Positions 26,816 through 41,098 of a DNA stretch of 64,000 bases are shown piece by piece. Source of the DNA: Allacma fusca (taxonomy: Eukaryota; Arthropoda; Collembola; Symphypleona; Sminthuridae). The stretch's first letter is position 1; every line of letters begins with the position of its first letter. The stretch spans positions 12,258,539-12,322,538 of the forward strand of contig OX359250.1 of NCBI GenBank assembly GCA_947179485.1. Reading direction: 5' to 3'. A program made the position numbers and the translations under genes. Below the pieces are notes generated by a model. That model was given only the letters and a program-made list of their open reading frames with translations. It was not told where the DNA came from and made no database searches.

Positions 26816-29800
26816 GTCTCTACTCTCACATTGCTATTACACTATGACTACTGCAACCACCAACACTACCACCACCACTATCGTATTTGCTACCACTCCT
26901 TGCATGATGAAGGGAATGGGAAATGCCATGAATCTAAGTTAGGTTTGGAGTAACTAGAGTTTTCGAGTCAAGTCATTTGGTTTGGAGATAGAGGAGAGTA
27001 AAATATAGATGGACGGATGGCTTGGTCGGATTTGTACCGACTTCTTACTTGCATATGTGCTTGGATGCTTCGTACTATAAGTATTACATTTGTAAGCCTT
27101 CCATGGAATCAAGGTTTATATTCTTGAGCATGCTGTAATTCTATGTATCTAGATATTCATATGTATGTAGACATACGTATTTCGTACTTATTGTACTGCA
27201 GCAATGGTAGCAGCAGCAGCAGCTTCTGTTGCTATTCTGCTCTTGCCTTATTGTACTTTCGATCTATGTAGATATATATGTAGATACATACGTATAAGTA
27301 GATACCTCCGGATAGGATTTTGTCTTCCCTGTTTAGGGCCTTGTACTACAGAGTCCTGTTATTAGCCGAGCTCCCAACACTCGAGTATCTTGTACGTACT
27401 TTTGTATATCTACATATACAAACAAACTTAAACTACAGAGTTCAAGCCCTAAGTTAATTCGCATATGATTTGAAAGAGTTCACACATGTACGGGGGAATT
27501 CCAGATGACTCCTTGTCTGTGGGTTACACGGAGTTGGTTATTATTAAAGTTGAAGTTGTAACGTCCTTTGTCTACCTTCAATTCCAAGTAGTAAAGAAAA
27601 GGAATGGAGAAAGGGGGCGATGATGATGATTATGATGAAGGAATGAAATAAGGACGGGAGAGAGAGAGAGAGAGAAACTGTGGAGAAAATTGAGGGAACA
27701 GTGAAAGCAGGTTAGCCTGTCAGTAAGTCAGGAGGTATGTTTTGGGAGTGATGTGAAGCCGAAAAGGGGGGAAGTGAAAGCGGCAGGAGAGGTAATATTA
27801 AGTTGAGGCCGAGGCTTTTATTTAATGTCATGTTTGCCTCGAAATGATTGAGTTTCTATATGTATATATATATATGTATATATAGATTAGATATGAAATT
27901 CATAGTGGATAGGGACATACAGGTATAGGATATTACATGGGATAGGACATTTCGGTTCTTGTGTCTGTCTGCCATGTGTGTGTATCTTTATTGCCTATCG
28001 TCATTTTTTTTCTTTTTATATACAACATGGTCTGGTCCTAACGGTTTAGTATAGGCTTTACCTCTAGGTCCGTACAGAAAAGGTGTGCAAATAAATAGAT
28101 GTATGAGTATCATCATTTAAAGTGACTGCGGCATATTGAGGGTCTGTATGGGAGAAAGTGTTATGGAGCATCATCCTACTATATATTGCTACTAAAGGTT
28201 TCTATATAAGGTAGGTATAGATATGTCTACATATGTATGTACCTACTGAAATCTGTACTTTCATATAAATAGCGAGACTTTCTAAAGCAGGAGGACAGAC
28301 ATGAGCTGAACTTGAAGTGTAGTCAAGCAAATGGATGAGACAATGAAGCGGAGCCACACTGTTTTCCTTAAAATTGTTTCAACAACTACTCTGGAGATGA
28401 CTAGAGCTTGAGTATTTTGACATCACATGAGCAGACATGAATCTATGCATGTATGTATGACTGTGTGTGTACACAGGGGAAGCGACGAGAGTTAAAATGA
28501 TGGCTTCGCAATATGTAGTGCTGTAATATTGTACTCGTTTAGTTTTGTACTTTTGTATTGTTTTTGTCTTTGGTACAAAACTAAACAAACAATATCCATT
28601 TTCGAGATACAAAACTAAAACAAAAACAAAACAGGAATTGAAAAAAACAATACAATCCAAATTGTATTGTTTCAAGGTTCTAGAGACGCTAGAAATTTAC
28701 TAAAGTGATTGTTGTAATAGATTTCTAGAGCACATAGGAATCGATTTGTGTAATTGGAATCGTGAAAAAACACGTCAAAGCACAAAAACTGGGCATTGAC
28801 TAATTATGGTAGATTCGCCTACTATCGCCCATATAAAATATACACTTACATTGAGTATGTCATTCTAGTGTCATGTGACCACTAATGCGCCAATAAAGTC
28901 AATCACAGGTGATTTACTACTAGTTACTCACCAAGTTTCATTATAGGTCATGCGCCCCTTAAAACCGTAATCTGTCATGAGACTATTGGTGACCCAATAA
29001 GGTCAATTTGAGGTCACATGACCTTACTGTGTCACTAGTAGTCACATGACCTCAGATTGACCTTACTGTGTCACTAGTAGTCACATGACCTCAGATTGAC
29101 CTTACTGTGTCACTAGTAGTCACATGACCTCAGATTGACCTTACTGAGTCACTAGTAGTCACATGACCTCAGATTGACCTTACTGTGTCACTAGTAGTCA
29201 CATGACCTCAGATTGACCTTACTGTGTCACTAGTAGTCACATGACCTCAGATTGACCTTACTGTGTCACTAGTAGTCACATGACCTCAGATTGACCTTAC
29301 TGTGTCACTAGTAGTCACATGACCTCAGATTGACCTTACTGTGTCACTAGTAGTCACATGACCTCAGATTGACCTTACTGTGTCACTAGTAGTCACATGA
29401 CCTCAGATTGACCTTACTGTGTCACTAATAGTTGCATGACTTTGACTGTTACCATATTGATTATTAAAGGTTGTAACGGCTGAGGCCACTATATCAACCA
29501 ATAAAACCCTATTATTATTATTATTATATTGATTATTAGACGCCACCGATAAGATGTACTAGTTGTAGGTTACATTTAATGTGGATTAGTAAGACGTCAT
29601 GAAAAAGGTCACGAATTAAATCAACAATGGCTAATGACAATTCAATGGCATCAGATATGATACCAATGAATCGGTACTGATCAATAAAATTGGCTAACCG
29701 TATGGTTTAAATGTTGACCTGGATAAATCTAGTCTGAGTCTAACAAAGACAAAAGACCTAGTCTAACAAACGAACTATGTGATTTGTAAATGTAGTCCAC

Positions 29801-32655
29801 GCATAGGGGACAGTTCTACATTGATGAAATAGGTGGTAAAAGCCAACGGCTGAGCCAATTGAAAATATAGATATCAGAGCCCACGCGTCTACTCTATCCA
29901 TTCTAATTTTAAGCAATGGTAGTGAATATTGTTCATGAAATTATGTTCTTCTGGAAATTACAATGTGGTTATTACAGGGATTATTCACAAATAGGTTGGT
30001 GCCACAGAACTGCACCCTTCAAAATTCGACCGTCAACAGATTCAATGCATTTTATATGGGAGATTCGTCAATGACTGGTTTTTTGATCTTTTACGTAATT
30101 TTTAAACAACTAAATTGCACAAATCAATTCCTACGTGCTCTTGAACTCAGATACAACTATCACTTTAGCAAATTTCTAGCGTCTTCTAGAACCTTAGAAC
30201 AATACAATACAGATTGTACAAAAACAAAAACAATCTGATAGAAGTACAAAACAAAAACAAAACTCGGAGTACAAAACAATATCTTAGTTTTACTACTTTT
30301 GTACTTTTCGCCAAAGTACAATACAATACTAAAAGGACAAATTACAGCACTAGCAATATGTACATACTTACATTGGATATTTTCAATTTCCCATGTGATA
30401 TCAATCTGTATATATTGTAGATGCATGATTGATCTTCTGCATTTTTCATGTATGCTCATACATATCTTCATGCATAATTACATACATACATACATATGGG
30501 GATGCGGAAGGAGCTTTTGGAAAGGCAGGGATGGAATTGAGGGCTGAATAATAATAATTATTAATACACATTTTGAGAGATTCAATAATGTTCTGTCTTG
30601 CTTCTTTTTGATACCTTTACGACTCTTTAAATTCCCACCAGTTCCGTGGATGCTGGATATTTCCTACTATGTATTATAATTTTGTAACAATTTTTTTGTT
30701 TTTAATTTATAGGGGACTGTGTAGGAACAACTCTGCCCTTGCTTCTTCTTACAAAATGGGATATCATGAAAAGAAACTTCGCTTCACTGGAAATCAAGAC
30801 GGAGGAGAATGAGGTTAGCTTTTTTTTTTTAAATTGAAAGCAGAGGGACTTGCCGTATTAATTAATGGATCGTCTCTTATTGTCACTTTAGTATAATTGA
30901 GAAAGGGTTTGGGAGCATAAATACTATATTATTGAACTGGTTGTCTGCTCTACTTGAATTCTTATTGTGAGATATTTTTTGAGACAAGCTAATGGTCGGA
31001 ACTTTTGTCCTCATATGGTATGCATGATCCTGTTTAATAATTATAATTATATGTATATTGCTAAAGTTTCCATGAAAACAGTAGATACTGGTAGTATTGG
31101 AATTTTAGAATTCTTATTACTACTTTCTACTAGAACTACTACACTGTATTTTTTTTTAAACATTAGGTTGAATAATATTTAGACTTTTGACATACATAAC
31201 TATGTAATCATCTACGTATCATATGGTGATCTGGTTATGTTGATTTTGTGTGTGTTTGGGTAGGGTATCTATGTATGTATGGATGTACGTACATACGTAC
31301 GTGCGTATGTACATATATGAGGTTATGGACGATAACCATTAACCTTGATCATTTCCTTTTGAAGAATGACTTGAGGCTCTTAACTAAATTTATCTAATGT
31401 GAAATTCAGCATATATGACTTTATTACAGCTGGATATGATTACTCTCTGCTGTTGCAATGTTTCACAATCGTAAGAAATTTAAATTAAATAATGGTATGC
31501 TCCAGTGGATTCCTTTGTTGTATTTTTTTTTATGTCTCCATTATTTCAGAAGCCCTCCGATCCAAAGATACATACATTACATCATACAATTCTTGTTATT
31601 ACATTCCTCTCTGGAAACATTTTAACTTTCTCCTGACGAGTCAGTTCCATAGGCCTATGTTTATATAGGTACATAATAGCATGGATAGTAAGAAACATTT
31701 TTACATATATTTATATGTATAATTATGTATATATTTAATTGAAATAGGAATTGTACGTGAATGAAAGGAAGTAAGTAAATACCATCACTGTCTGTATAGA
31801 CATCTCTTTTCCCTAACGATCGTGGAATGATGGACAAATAATTCTATGATTTTTTTTTCTTCCCTTGTTTTCCACGACTCCACTCCACTACTCCTACTAC
31901 GGCAAGTGAGTATTATGTATGGAATGTATTATAGGAACGGAACGTGTGTACGATTATGGATACATATATCCCTATGTACATATGTGTTTCCATGTCTCAT
32001 CATGGTTACGCTCAGTCAGAGGGTCAGAGAAGAATCCGGTTGAAACCCCTTTCACATTATTTATTTACTTATGCCTCGTTTATTCCCCACACGGATATCT
32101 CTATACATATAAAAAAAAATATGTGTGACTCTTACTCCGAGCTCTGTTCTATCTTTATGGAGTAGTTGTTGTAGTAGTTTAGGAAATTTCCTAGCGAGTG
32201 CTATTGTTGTAATAAGAAGTACCACTCAACAGAGATTTTGTGAAGGTGGGAAAAAATGCTCTTGGAAATTCGGCTGTAATGTTTGTACGACTCCTGGCAC
32301 ATGTGCCTCCCTGTTATATTCTTCGCATTTTAAAGAGGGCAGAGCTTGATCTCGCAGAAGTTGAAATTCAGAGTGGAGATGCTGTAAAAAGTGAATGTTG
32401 TCCTATACACACTCTTGACTCTTTTCCATGAGAGGATTCATCCTATATATCTGTAGATATGTAGATACACATGTGTAGGGATACATGCTCCTGCTACTGG
32501 GACGATGACGATGATGAGGAAAATGATAATGATGAAGGGGAAAGAGCTCTTGTGCAGCGAAGAAGAGATTTTGATAAATTTAAATCCAGGAAATGCATGA
32601 AGTTTCTGGCTTGACTTTTGTTGCAGGGTTGACATGAGTGTATGGTTGATGTTTG

Positions 32656-32687
<32 letters not shown>

Positions 32688-33281
32688 TATACCTAAATGT
32701 ATCTACATATGTGTGTGTCTGTGTGTTGAAGTGAGCTTGTTTTAAAAAGGAAAATGTGAGACTGTCGTCATCACCGACGTAATTTGCAATACTGTTTAAA
32801 AAAAATTAATAGTGTCAACGGAAATACACATTTTAACCCTGTCGTTGTTCCTTTACATGAGCTCTGCTTCCCTTGTAACTGATGTGTAGATAAAAGAGGC
32901 TGTGTATAATCTGTATACCTACAGGGGACAGATATATCTTCTGTAGGGAGTCGTATTATTTGTATTTGACACAATGATATTTCTTCTTTACGCAAACTAA
33001 TACTAGGCTGACAATTAGGAAGAAGTCTGTATACTTTTGAATGACAGGATATATATTTTTATATATAGGTAGATATGGATTGATACACATGGTTCAATAT
33101 AAATAGTGAGTTCTAATGTTTAGACATGACTCGCTCAGAGTTTAGCTCCCTAGGTAGGGCTTGTCAGGAAGTAGTGCTACTTGAGCATTATAAATACATT
33201 TTCGCTCTTTTATTATTTGAAGGGATTTTAGACATTGCCAATAATTGCACGTGGATGAGGCGTTACACTCGTCTTGATGAC

Positions 33282-33338
<57 letters not shown>

Positions 33339-36300
33339 ATGAGAAAAAGAGAGGAGACAGGAACAAGAGTGGTAGTTGTTGTAGTAGAAGTAGTAGACGT
33401 GGTTCTTGTTGTTGTTGTTGTTCTGTTATGCTACTACGACTTTTATGAAATGTTTATATAAGTTGGTCCTTATGTCCTCGGTTGTGTGTTACGAGCATGT
33501 ATACTTAAATGAAATGTTCCAATGTTATTAGATTTAGTTAGATTTTGGATGAGGGAACCTTTTCTCTCTCACTTCTGCTCCTCCACACATACAATTGCTA
33601 CTACTGCTACTACTTATTATTATTATTATTACTACTTTCACGATTCTCTCACTCTTTGCCACACACACACACACACACACGCTCGACACTCACTCTAGTA
33701 CACATAATTACATACCTATATTTTTATACATTATTACTACATACATACATACACGTGCCCCATGGTTGTTACGAAATTTTACTCAATAGTAGCTGCCAAT
33801 GTTGCTACTTTTTTTGCTGTAAGTATGCACGCTGTAATTTTTTTTTCTTTTCGGGCGCTCTCTTTCAAGTTTGAGAGTAAATGTGCGAAACTGTTGTGGG
33901 GTCATGAAAGAGAAGGTTTTGAACTCCCATGCTATATTCCTGTTGTGTGTAGGTTTTAAGTACACAAATATGAACCCTGACTTGAATGAGGTCAAATAAC
34001 TTGAGACATCAGAATAGTCGTCAAAAATGTTCCTCATATACATACCGGAGTCGTCGTAGTTGTGTATTATTTATAGACTCAATTCTAAATAATTTTTTTA
34101 TGGTGTGCTGTTGTGCGTAAACTGGAGTGAGATGAAATGATTATTGTCCGCATTTTTGTTCCTCTGTTATTCGTATTTATGTATAATATGTAATTTAGTT
34201 GTGGAGCTCTGATAGTACTACTACTACTACTACTACTACTACTAGTAGTCTATTATTATTATATGGTTAGGGGAAGGATGAGATTTTAAAAAGTAAGTGT
34301 TGAAGGATCCTGATGTATAGAACTTTTAGGAACATATGAAAACTCGGAGGTTTATCTTTTAGGGGGCTGTCATTCCTTATGAAAATATTTGAGTTGTTAT
34401 TAGTCCATTGCTTTTTATACACATTACTCTACTGGGGTGTGGGAGTGAGAATAGTAGTAATAATAATAATTACTACTACTTTTATTATTATGATTATGTT
34501 ACAAGCATCCATGTACATATGTATGTATGTGGATGTGCACATAAACAAAACACATTGCAGTCTCATAAATTTGGTTGATTGTATTTTTGGTATTGTATCA
34601 TTTAGTATGATACTGTGCGTGTAGATATATGTGTTTCATGTGGACGTTGTACAGGATTTAGGGATGGAAATCTAGGATTAATATTTTTCTTGCTAATTTA
34701 TACATATGTAGAATCACGTACTTTGCAGAGAGTAGGGAGCATTTAATGTTGTGAGCTTTTAGCTCCTGACGTAATAAAAATTCATATATTCATAGTGTAT
34801 TTTTTTAATGGCAGGGCGGGAGGGAGAATGTACCGGAAAAAACGCCTATTTTTATTTTGTGTCTTTATTCGGTTCGGTGCTCCCTGTAATAACTTGCTTA
34901 TTGGTTCGTGTTTAATCAAATGTAAATCGGAGGCTGTTTTTTTTTAAAATACCGGCAAATGCGTAAGCAATATTTTGCATTTCCATATAATTTATAGTAT
35001 CCTTGTAATAATTAAGATATGACATTTGTATGTATCTACATACAACAGAGGTACAAGGTACCTGTTATTGGGCTTCAATTCTAACTACTGTGTGGAATCT
35101 AGTTGTATCCCTGGACCCAGAGCCTTTCAGCTTACAACGAAATTGGAGACATATGTACATACATATGTGCTGTGCTGTGCTGTGCTCATGGGGTTGGAAT
35201 GAAATCACAACAAGAAACTAAAAGATATATGTGTACATGTACATACTATAAAAAAAGACGAATTACTCGCATGTAAGACATATTGGCTTTTAAGTGTCTA
35301 CCAGCATGCATGTATTTTTTGGCGGAGTACTAAAAGGCAAGTCTTTATGGAGACAGAACTAAGCAGAGAGGGAGAGAGAGAGAGTGAGAGAGAGAGAGAG
35401 AGAGAATGAATTGCCAAGCTGTTGAGATAAATAGAAATGATTGCGGAAATCAAGTGGTGCGTGTTAGGAGCTTATTTTATTTCATGTGAGCCTGCTGCTT
35501 TCCTTTTATTTTTCTGGATAAAGTGTTTTATTTTTCCATCCTTGCCCTGTTGTGTAGTAGGAGTTATAATATATGATTTATTGGAAACTCAACCCAGGGC
35601 ATGTAGTAGTATGTGTGTACGGGTTGGTGGGGCTGGCTTTTGAGAGGGGCGGAACGTCCAGACTCTTACTTGTTCCCAATTTTAAACTGCACCCATTTTT
35701 AGTTTTTATAAGGAAAAGGAAATGGGAGAGTAATATTTTTTTTCTCTGTATATTTCATTTTTCTTTTGAGTGCAATCCACTTTGCTGGATTGATCTAAAC
35801 CGTTTAGTGACCGTGTAAATAACGTTGACTGTGTACGACAACGATTTTAAGATAATTATAATTGTTTGTATTATAACTTTTCCATCCTGTATCGTACTAC
35901 ATATAATCTTTGTATATCCATTATCCACAGGTTTATAAAAATATAAATAAAAACGTTCTCACTCGATTTTTTGAAAGTATGATTCATAAAAAGGAAAAAT
36001 AATGTCTGTACACAGTACACACATATGTATAATTACTTATATCTACATACATGACCTTTGTAGAATTGTGTGGGTGTTTGGTGTATATCTAATCTTTGCC
36101 ATGAAATCGGTTATGACTCCTATTACGTCAATTAATATTTTGGATAGATTTTTGTATGTCTCGTGGACTTTTTCCCGTATTAACGGAGTTTGTGAAAAAA
36201 AAAATTGTATGATGAATGTTGTTTTTTTTGTGGTTTGAAATGGCTCGTTTGTCATTTAACATTATGTCACTATTTCCAACGGCTGGGGACTTGTTCCCAT

Positions 36301-39300
36301 TGAGCACATACACACGAGAGAAATTCATAATTTAATGGATGATTTCCTCTTGGTAATAACCAACATTAAGTCAAGTATGAGTTTTCTTGATAACAACTTT
36401 GAAAAATCAGCTCGTGGAAAGCATGAAGTACCGATTGCTCCCTCGTCACCATTACCGTCGTCGTCGTCATTTTGAGAGAGAGAGAGAGAGAAAACATTGA
36501 GGGACATATGGGGGAAAATTATAATTACAATTATGCATGTAAATTTGTGGTTGGTTGAATGGGAAAGGGAAATGGCTTTATTGCAATTCTACAGAAAGTT
36601 TGAGACTGACTCTAGAGATTCAATAATTTCTACTGCATATGTATATCTGTGTAATAAGGAGTACACGATAAGCTATGCTTTTCAAAATATGTAATTTATA
36701 TGTATCTTTGTATATTACTGTTATTGGGCTATATGATTGCCCGTATTTTGTAATTCATTGATCTGGATCTTTCCCTGAAGGCTGGGGAATGATGTGTGAG
36801 TGCGAGTGACAATTTTCGGGGAATTACATTTGAGGAGATAAGTAGTTACACACATATACAATTGTATGTATCTATAGATAAATAATTTTGCTGATGTATT
36901 CCTATGTGTCTGTGTTACTTGTTGTAGTTTTAGTAGATGACTGGAGAATGAAATCTTAACTTCACCTGCAGTATATACGTATATACATATGTAGTTCTTT
37001 TGAAAATTTTGAATCCCTATTGGTTTTGTTGGGTACGGGGGGGGGACCTATGTATATAATTATATGTAATATGTAAATCAAATTCTACCACCATCAACAC
37101 AAGTAGCGTTTGATATTTTCTATGTGTCCATGCTTTATGTAAGCTGTGATGATATTGAATGGGGCAACAGGTGTGGGTTTCATCTCTCTCTCTCTCACTC
37201 ACTCTCTTTCTTCCTTTCTTTCTTTCTCCCTCCCTCCCTCCCTCCTATGGATATCATTGTTTTTGAGTGTGTTTTTGATCTCTCCTTCCTATCCTATTTA
37301 AGGATTGTTTTTCTGCTGAAGCTTATCTTTTTAAACAGAGGAGTTTCTCTAAGACAATGTTATATTAGTGGAGATGATGGGGAGGAGAGATGACAGGAGT
37401 CTGTTTATTAGGAAGATTCTAAAGCTTATCCATTACCTTGAGCGGAAATCTCATTCATCCTCTTATTTATGTATGTACATATATTCCCTTTCGTGTGTTG
37501 TTCTATTCAATAAGTTGTCTTCTCGACGGGGTGTCTTTCTTTTCACTGGACAATAACACAGTGAAACACTGCGTTATTTACCTACTCCTTCTGGATAATT
37601 AAAGTTATAGTGGGTCTCTGTGTCTATAGTACTACAAAAGTTCGGGATGGTTGATTACCAAAAAATTATGACTAGTGATAACACAAGATTTGCTAAAATC
37701 ATTTGGAGATTGAAGTGAAGAAAACATATCTAGGTACATATGTACGTGAGCTTTTGAGACATGAATTTAAAAACAGGAAAGGTTAACATCAATTATTTGA
37801 GGTAATTTGAAAGCGTTCAAATTACATAATTAGTTATCACAAAAATTAACCCAAAGAAATTGTCAAAGTAAGATATGTAACTATTGGAAAATTATTTAAT
37901 CCGGATCCTCTTTCTCCGTTGGTTCCCTGTAAAATTCTTATTCAATTCAAAGTTGCGCATACTTGTAATTACATAAGCATGTACATGCACATACGTATGT
38001 GTGTGTGTGCGTGTGTATAAGGGTATAAGCACGCTTTCAAATTAGAACTAGTGGTAGTAATTGAACGAAGGCGATTAGCCGTCCTCTATATTCACGATTT
38101 AATTTGTAATAATGTATGCATTTGATCGTTATCGATTTCTCTTGTATTTAACTATTGGAATTGAAGTTTCGTTATTGGATTCGTATTAATTGAACAAGTG
38201 GTCATGCATGGGTGTGTGCGTGATATTATTTCAAATTTCCAATAGCTCCACCATTGGATAGTAACCTTCTTACAATTAGAAAAGGATGGTTATATTCCAT
38301 CTTCTTGTTCTAGTATACTTGCATTCTAATGTTTAGGCGTAGTATACATATATCGAGCTTGGATGCAAAGGAACATGCGTGACACTTTGTTTTCACTTGG
38401 AATTAAAATTACATACGAATGTATGTATATATATATACATATATCTAGATATATATATGGATGGACGGATCCTCCAACAAAACTGTGTTTAATAGGAACC
38501 TACTGCAGTTGCATGTGAAATGTCATGCCTGATTGCAATAAGACCGTGCTATTGATTTTTACAATTCACGGGTAAAAACTTGTATTTCCTTTTTAAGTTG
38601 TTGGAATTGGAGCATTATCCTATTGACATTTTACCCTGCATCCTTTTTCAACCTTTTATGTATGTATTGACTCATGCCGTCAGACAATAGGGAACTGGAA
38701 CTACAGTAGTCCATAGGGAGAAAGATCAGGAGAGAGAATGCTTTTTGTAATTTGAGTATTAGTTACTTGATATTTTTCCATGACTTTTGTTTCTTGGGTT
38801 GAATGGACTGCCGAGGATTTTAAAATTTCCTGGAACTTTAAAAATCTTTCTCACGGCTTAAAAATCCCCTTTTTTTGGGATAACACTGTATTGCGCATAA
38901 GGTTAATTGAATTTCGAGATGTTTTTACAATGGATTTTTTTACGTTATTTGATGCTAAACATAACATAATATGATTTACTCTTTTAAAAAAAAAAAAAAA
39001 AAAACGAAAAGAAATGAAGTTATTTTCCTAAATCTCACTGAGTACGATTTGATCAAAAATTTTTCGTTTGAAGAAAATTGTGGAGTCATTGGATTTTGTT
39101 TTTTATATTTACAACTTTTATCTTGACTTACTTGCTTATGTCTGATTTTGATATATGGGGTTGGGATAAGTGTGTGTACAGCAAACTTGGAGGGAATGGA
39201 AATGCGGAACTGGCATTTTATTTTTATTTTGAAGAGGGCAAGATCTCTGACGTAGGATAGAGAGTGTTCGAGTGTTAGGTTCTTGGGCTGTTTTTAGTTT

Positions 39301-41061
39301 CAGAAGAGGAAGGAAAATAGATATGAATATCATTATAATATATGCTTGGGAAATTTGATTGACTGACAGGGAGGAGTCCATATACATTTATCGGATACAT
39401 CTATCTGTGTACATATGTATGTGTGTGTCTGTATCCGCCCGTCTCTATTTTTATTTATGGAAAGCAATTACTTGTGGTTTCCCATCTTTCTTTTCCTCCT
39501 GTATGTGCTTGACTCTCGAATAAAAATGTAAACAGTGGATTGGGACTAGTTCGGAAATGGATGGCTAGGGAAAGGATTTTCGGATGGATGATTGAATGTA
39601 AACTTATGTATTTGCCAAAAATTAGCAATGGGATCCCCTCTTCCTCTACCTTCTCCTCCTCCTCCTCTTTAGCCCAAGGCATGGAGATCAACCTCCACTA
39701 CGTAGTTTTCCATCCTGGTGCTTTTGTATGTAAATGTGGTAGGTAGGTTTACTTGTTCCCTGACGGAGGTTACAAATGGAATTTCTAGTTAATTGCGGGA
39801 AACAGAAGAGTTATTTGTTTTAAATGTGGCAAACTTGAGTTTTACCAGATTAAAAAAATAAATGATTTTCAAGGTAGGATTATTTAGGACCATTGAATAT
39901 CCTTCCCCGCCCCTCCCCCCCCCTCTTTTTTATTTTGTTAGCACTAAATTAAATATTCTCCTAGTTTTCTCTATTATTTACAGTAACTTCGAACGGAGTG
40001 TACACATTTTTTTTGTTTAAAAAGAAATAGCATATTTTTGTGACCGTTCCCTCATAGATGTTGATACGTATCTATCTATCTTAAGATGTGTTCAGATACT
40101 TGGGGACTTGGGCGGAGCGGAGTAGTACAGGAGCATATATGTATAAGGTATCCCTTGTAATAACACTGTGGTTAACAGTTGTTCAATGACAAAGGTTTTG
40201 GGAGTATGGAGTGTCCTGACATGTGGGAAAATACAAACCCAATGAAAGGATGTGTTTGTAGAAACAACAGCCGAAGGCTATTCGGCAGGAGATTTTCTCC
40301 AGGTTTGTTTCACATATGAAGTAATTCCTCTAGCGTATGTACAGGGATTGGACGATCTATTGGCTCTGCAATGTATTTTTATTTTTAAAAGAATTGAGCA
40401 AACAGACCCTGTCATTGGAAAATGTTTCCAGTCTTATCTCCATATCTCACTCTCTCTCTCTCTATCTCTCTATCTCTCTCAAGTTTTGGTATTTAGTGTC
40501 TCGGATTCAGTCTATCCTATGTTTTTTATTGTATTTTTTGAACCTTCACAGCCACATTTTTATTTTTAAAGTGGTTGGTTAAATACTTGAATGATATGGA
40601 TGTGGTTGTATGTATATGTAATTATATGTGTTTTGTGTGAGCTTGTGGGGATGGTGTCTGGGGAATCACAGGCGGAAAGTTTCATGATCCTGTGAACCTT
40701 GTCTGAAAAGATGAGCGCAGTTGGGATGATTTCGACTAGTGTAATTATTATAGTAACTGATAGGAATCATTTTATATTTTGAAAGAAAAGTAGGCTTTAT
40801 AAAATCCTACTATCTTGTGAAGTAAAGTTCCCTGTGTGTATCAGTTACCCTGGGGAAGCATGTCAAGATGTAAGAGACAGAGGAAGGAGTTAGTACATTT
40901 TGAGAGACGTTTCGAATGGGATCTGGGAACACGTTGCAGTTTAATGCAATTAGGGAACGTAAAAATAAAAATAGTGGTAATGATTATTATTCTTAAATTT
41001 GCACTACTTGAGAGAGTTGAGTGTTTGTGACAATGCGTGACAAGATTCTCACTATGTGTAC

Positions 41062-41098
<37 letters not shown>

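Larger units (their letters stand above)
28516..30352. mobile_element. non-autonomous hAT-like element with long inverted arms (1837 bp)
   Basis: The element begins TAGTGCTGTAAT and ends ATTACAGCACTA, flanked by perfect GCAATATG duplications. Inverted similarity extends well inward. For example, 28676-28716 (GGTTCTAGAGACGCTAG...) matches the complement of 30193-30152, and CCCATATAAAAT near 28828 matches the complement around 30049. The arms are thus roughly 330 bp with some decay. The interior carries a 39-bp minisatellite (29024-29440) and a small retroposon-like fragment. No transposase frame is visible. It looks like a foldback/MITE derivative moved by a hAT transposase elsewhere. Confidence 0.88.

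Noticed and set aside
28379-28675. 98-codon open frame on the minus strand at the left end of the transposon
   Set aside because: It spans the insertion boundary and is made of repetitive GTACAAAAC sequence. Not a gene.
29024-29440. CRISPR-like regular array
   Set aside because: The 39-bp units abut with no unique spacers, and the context is an intron-borne transposon in a eukaryote. It is a minisatellite.
33126-33461. 111-codon open frame with Val-Cys repeats
   Set aside because: It is a translation of the (TG)n microsatellite flanked by GTT/GTA triplets.
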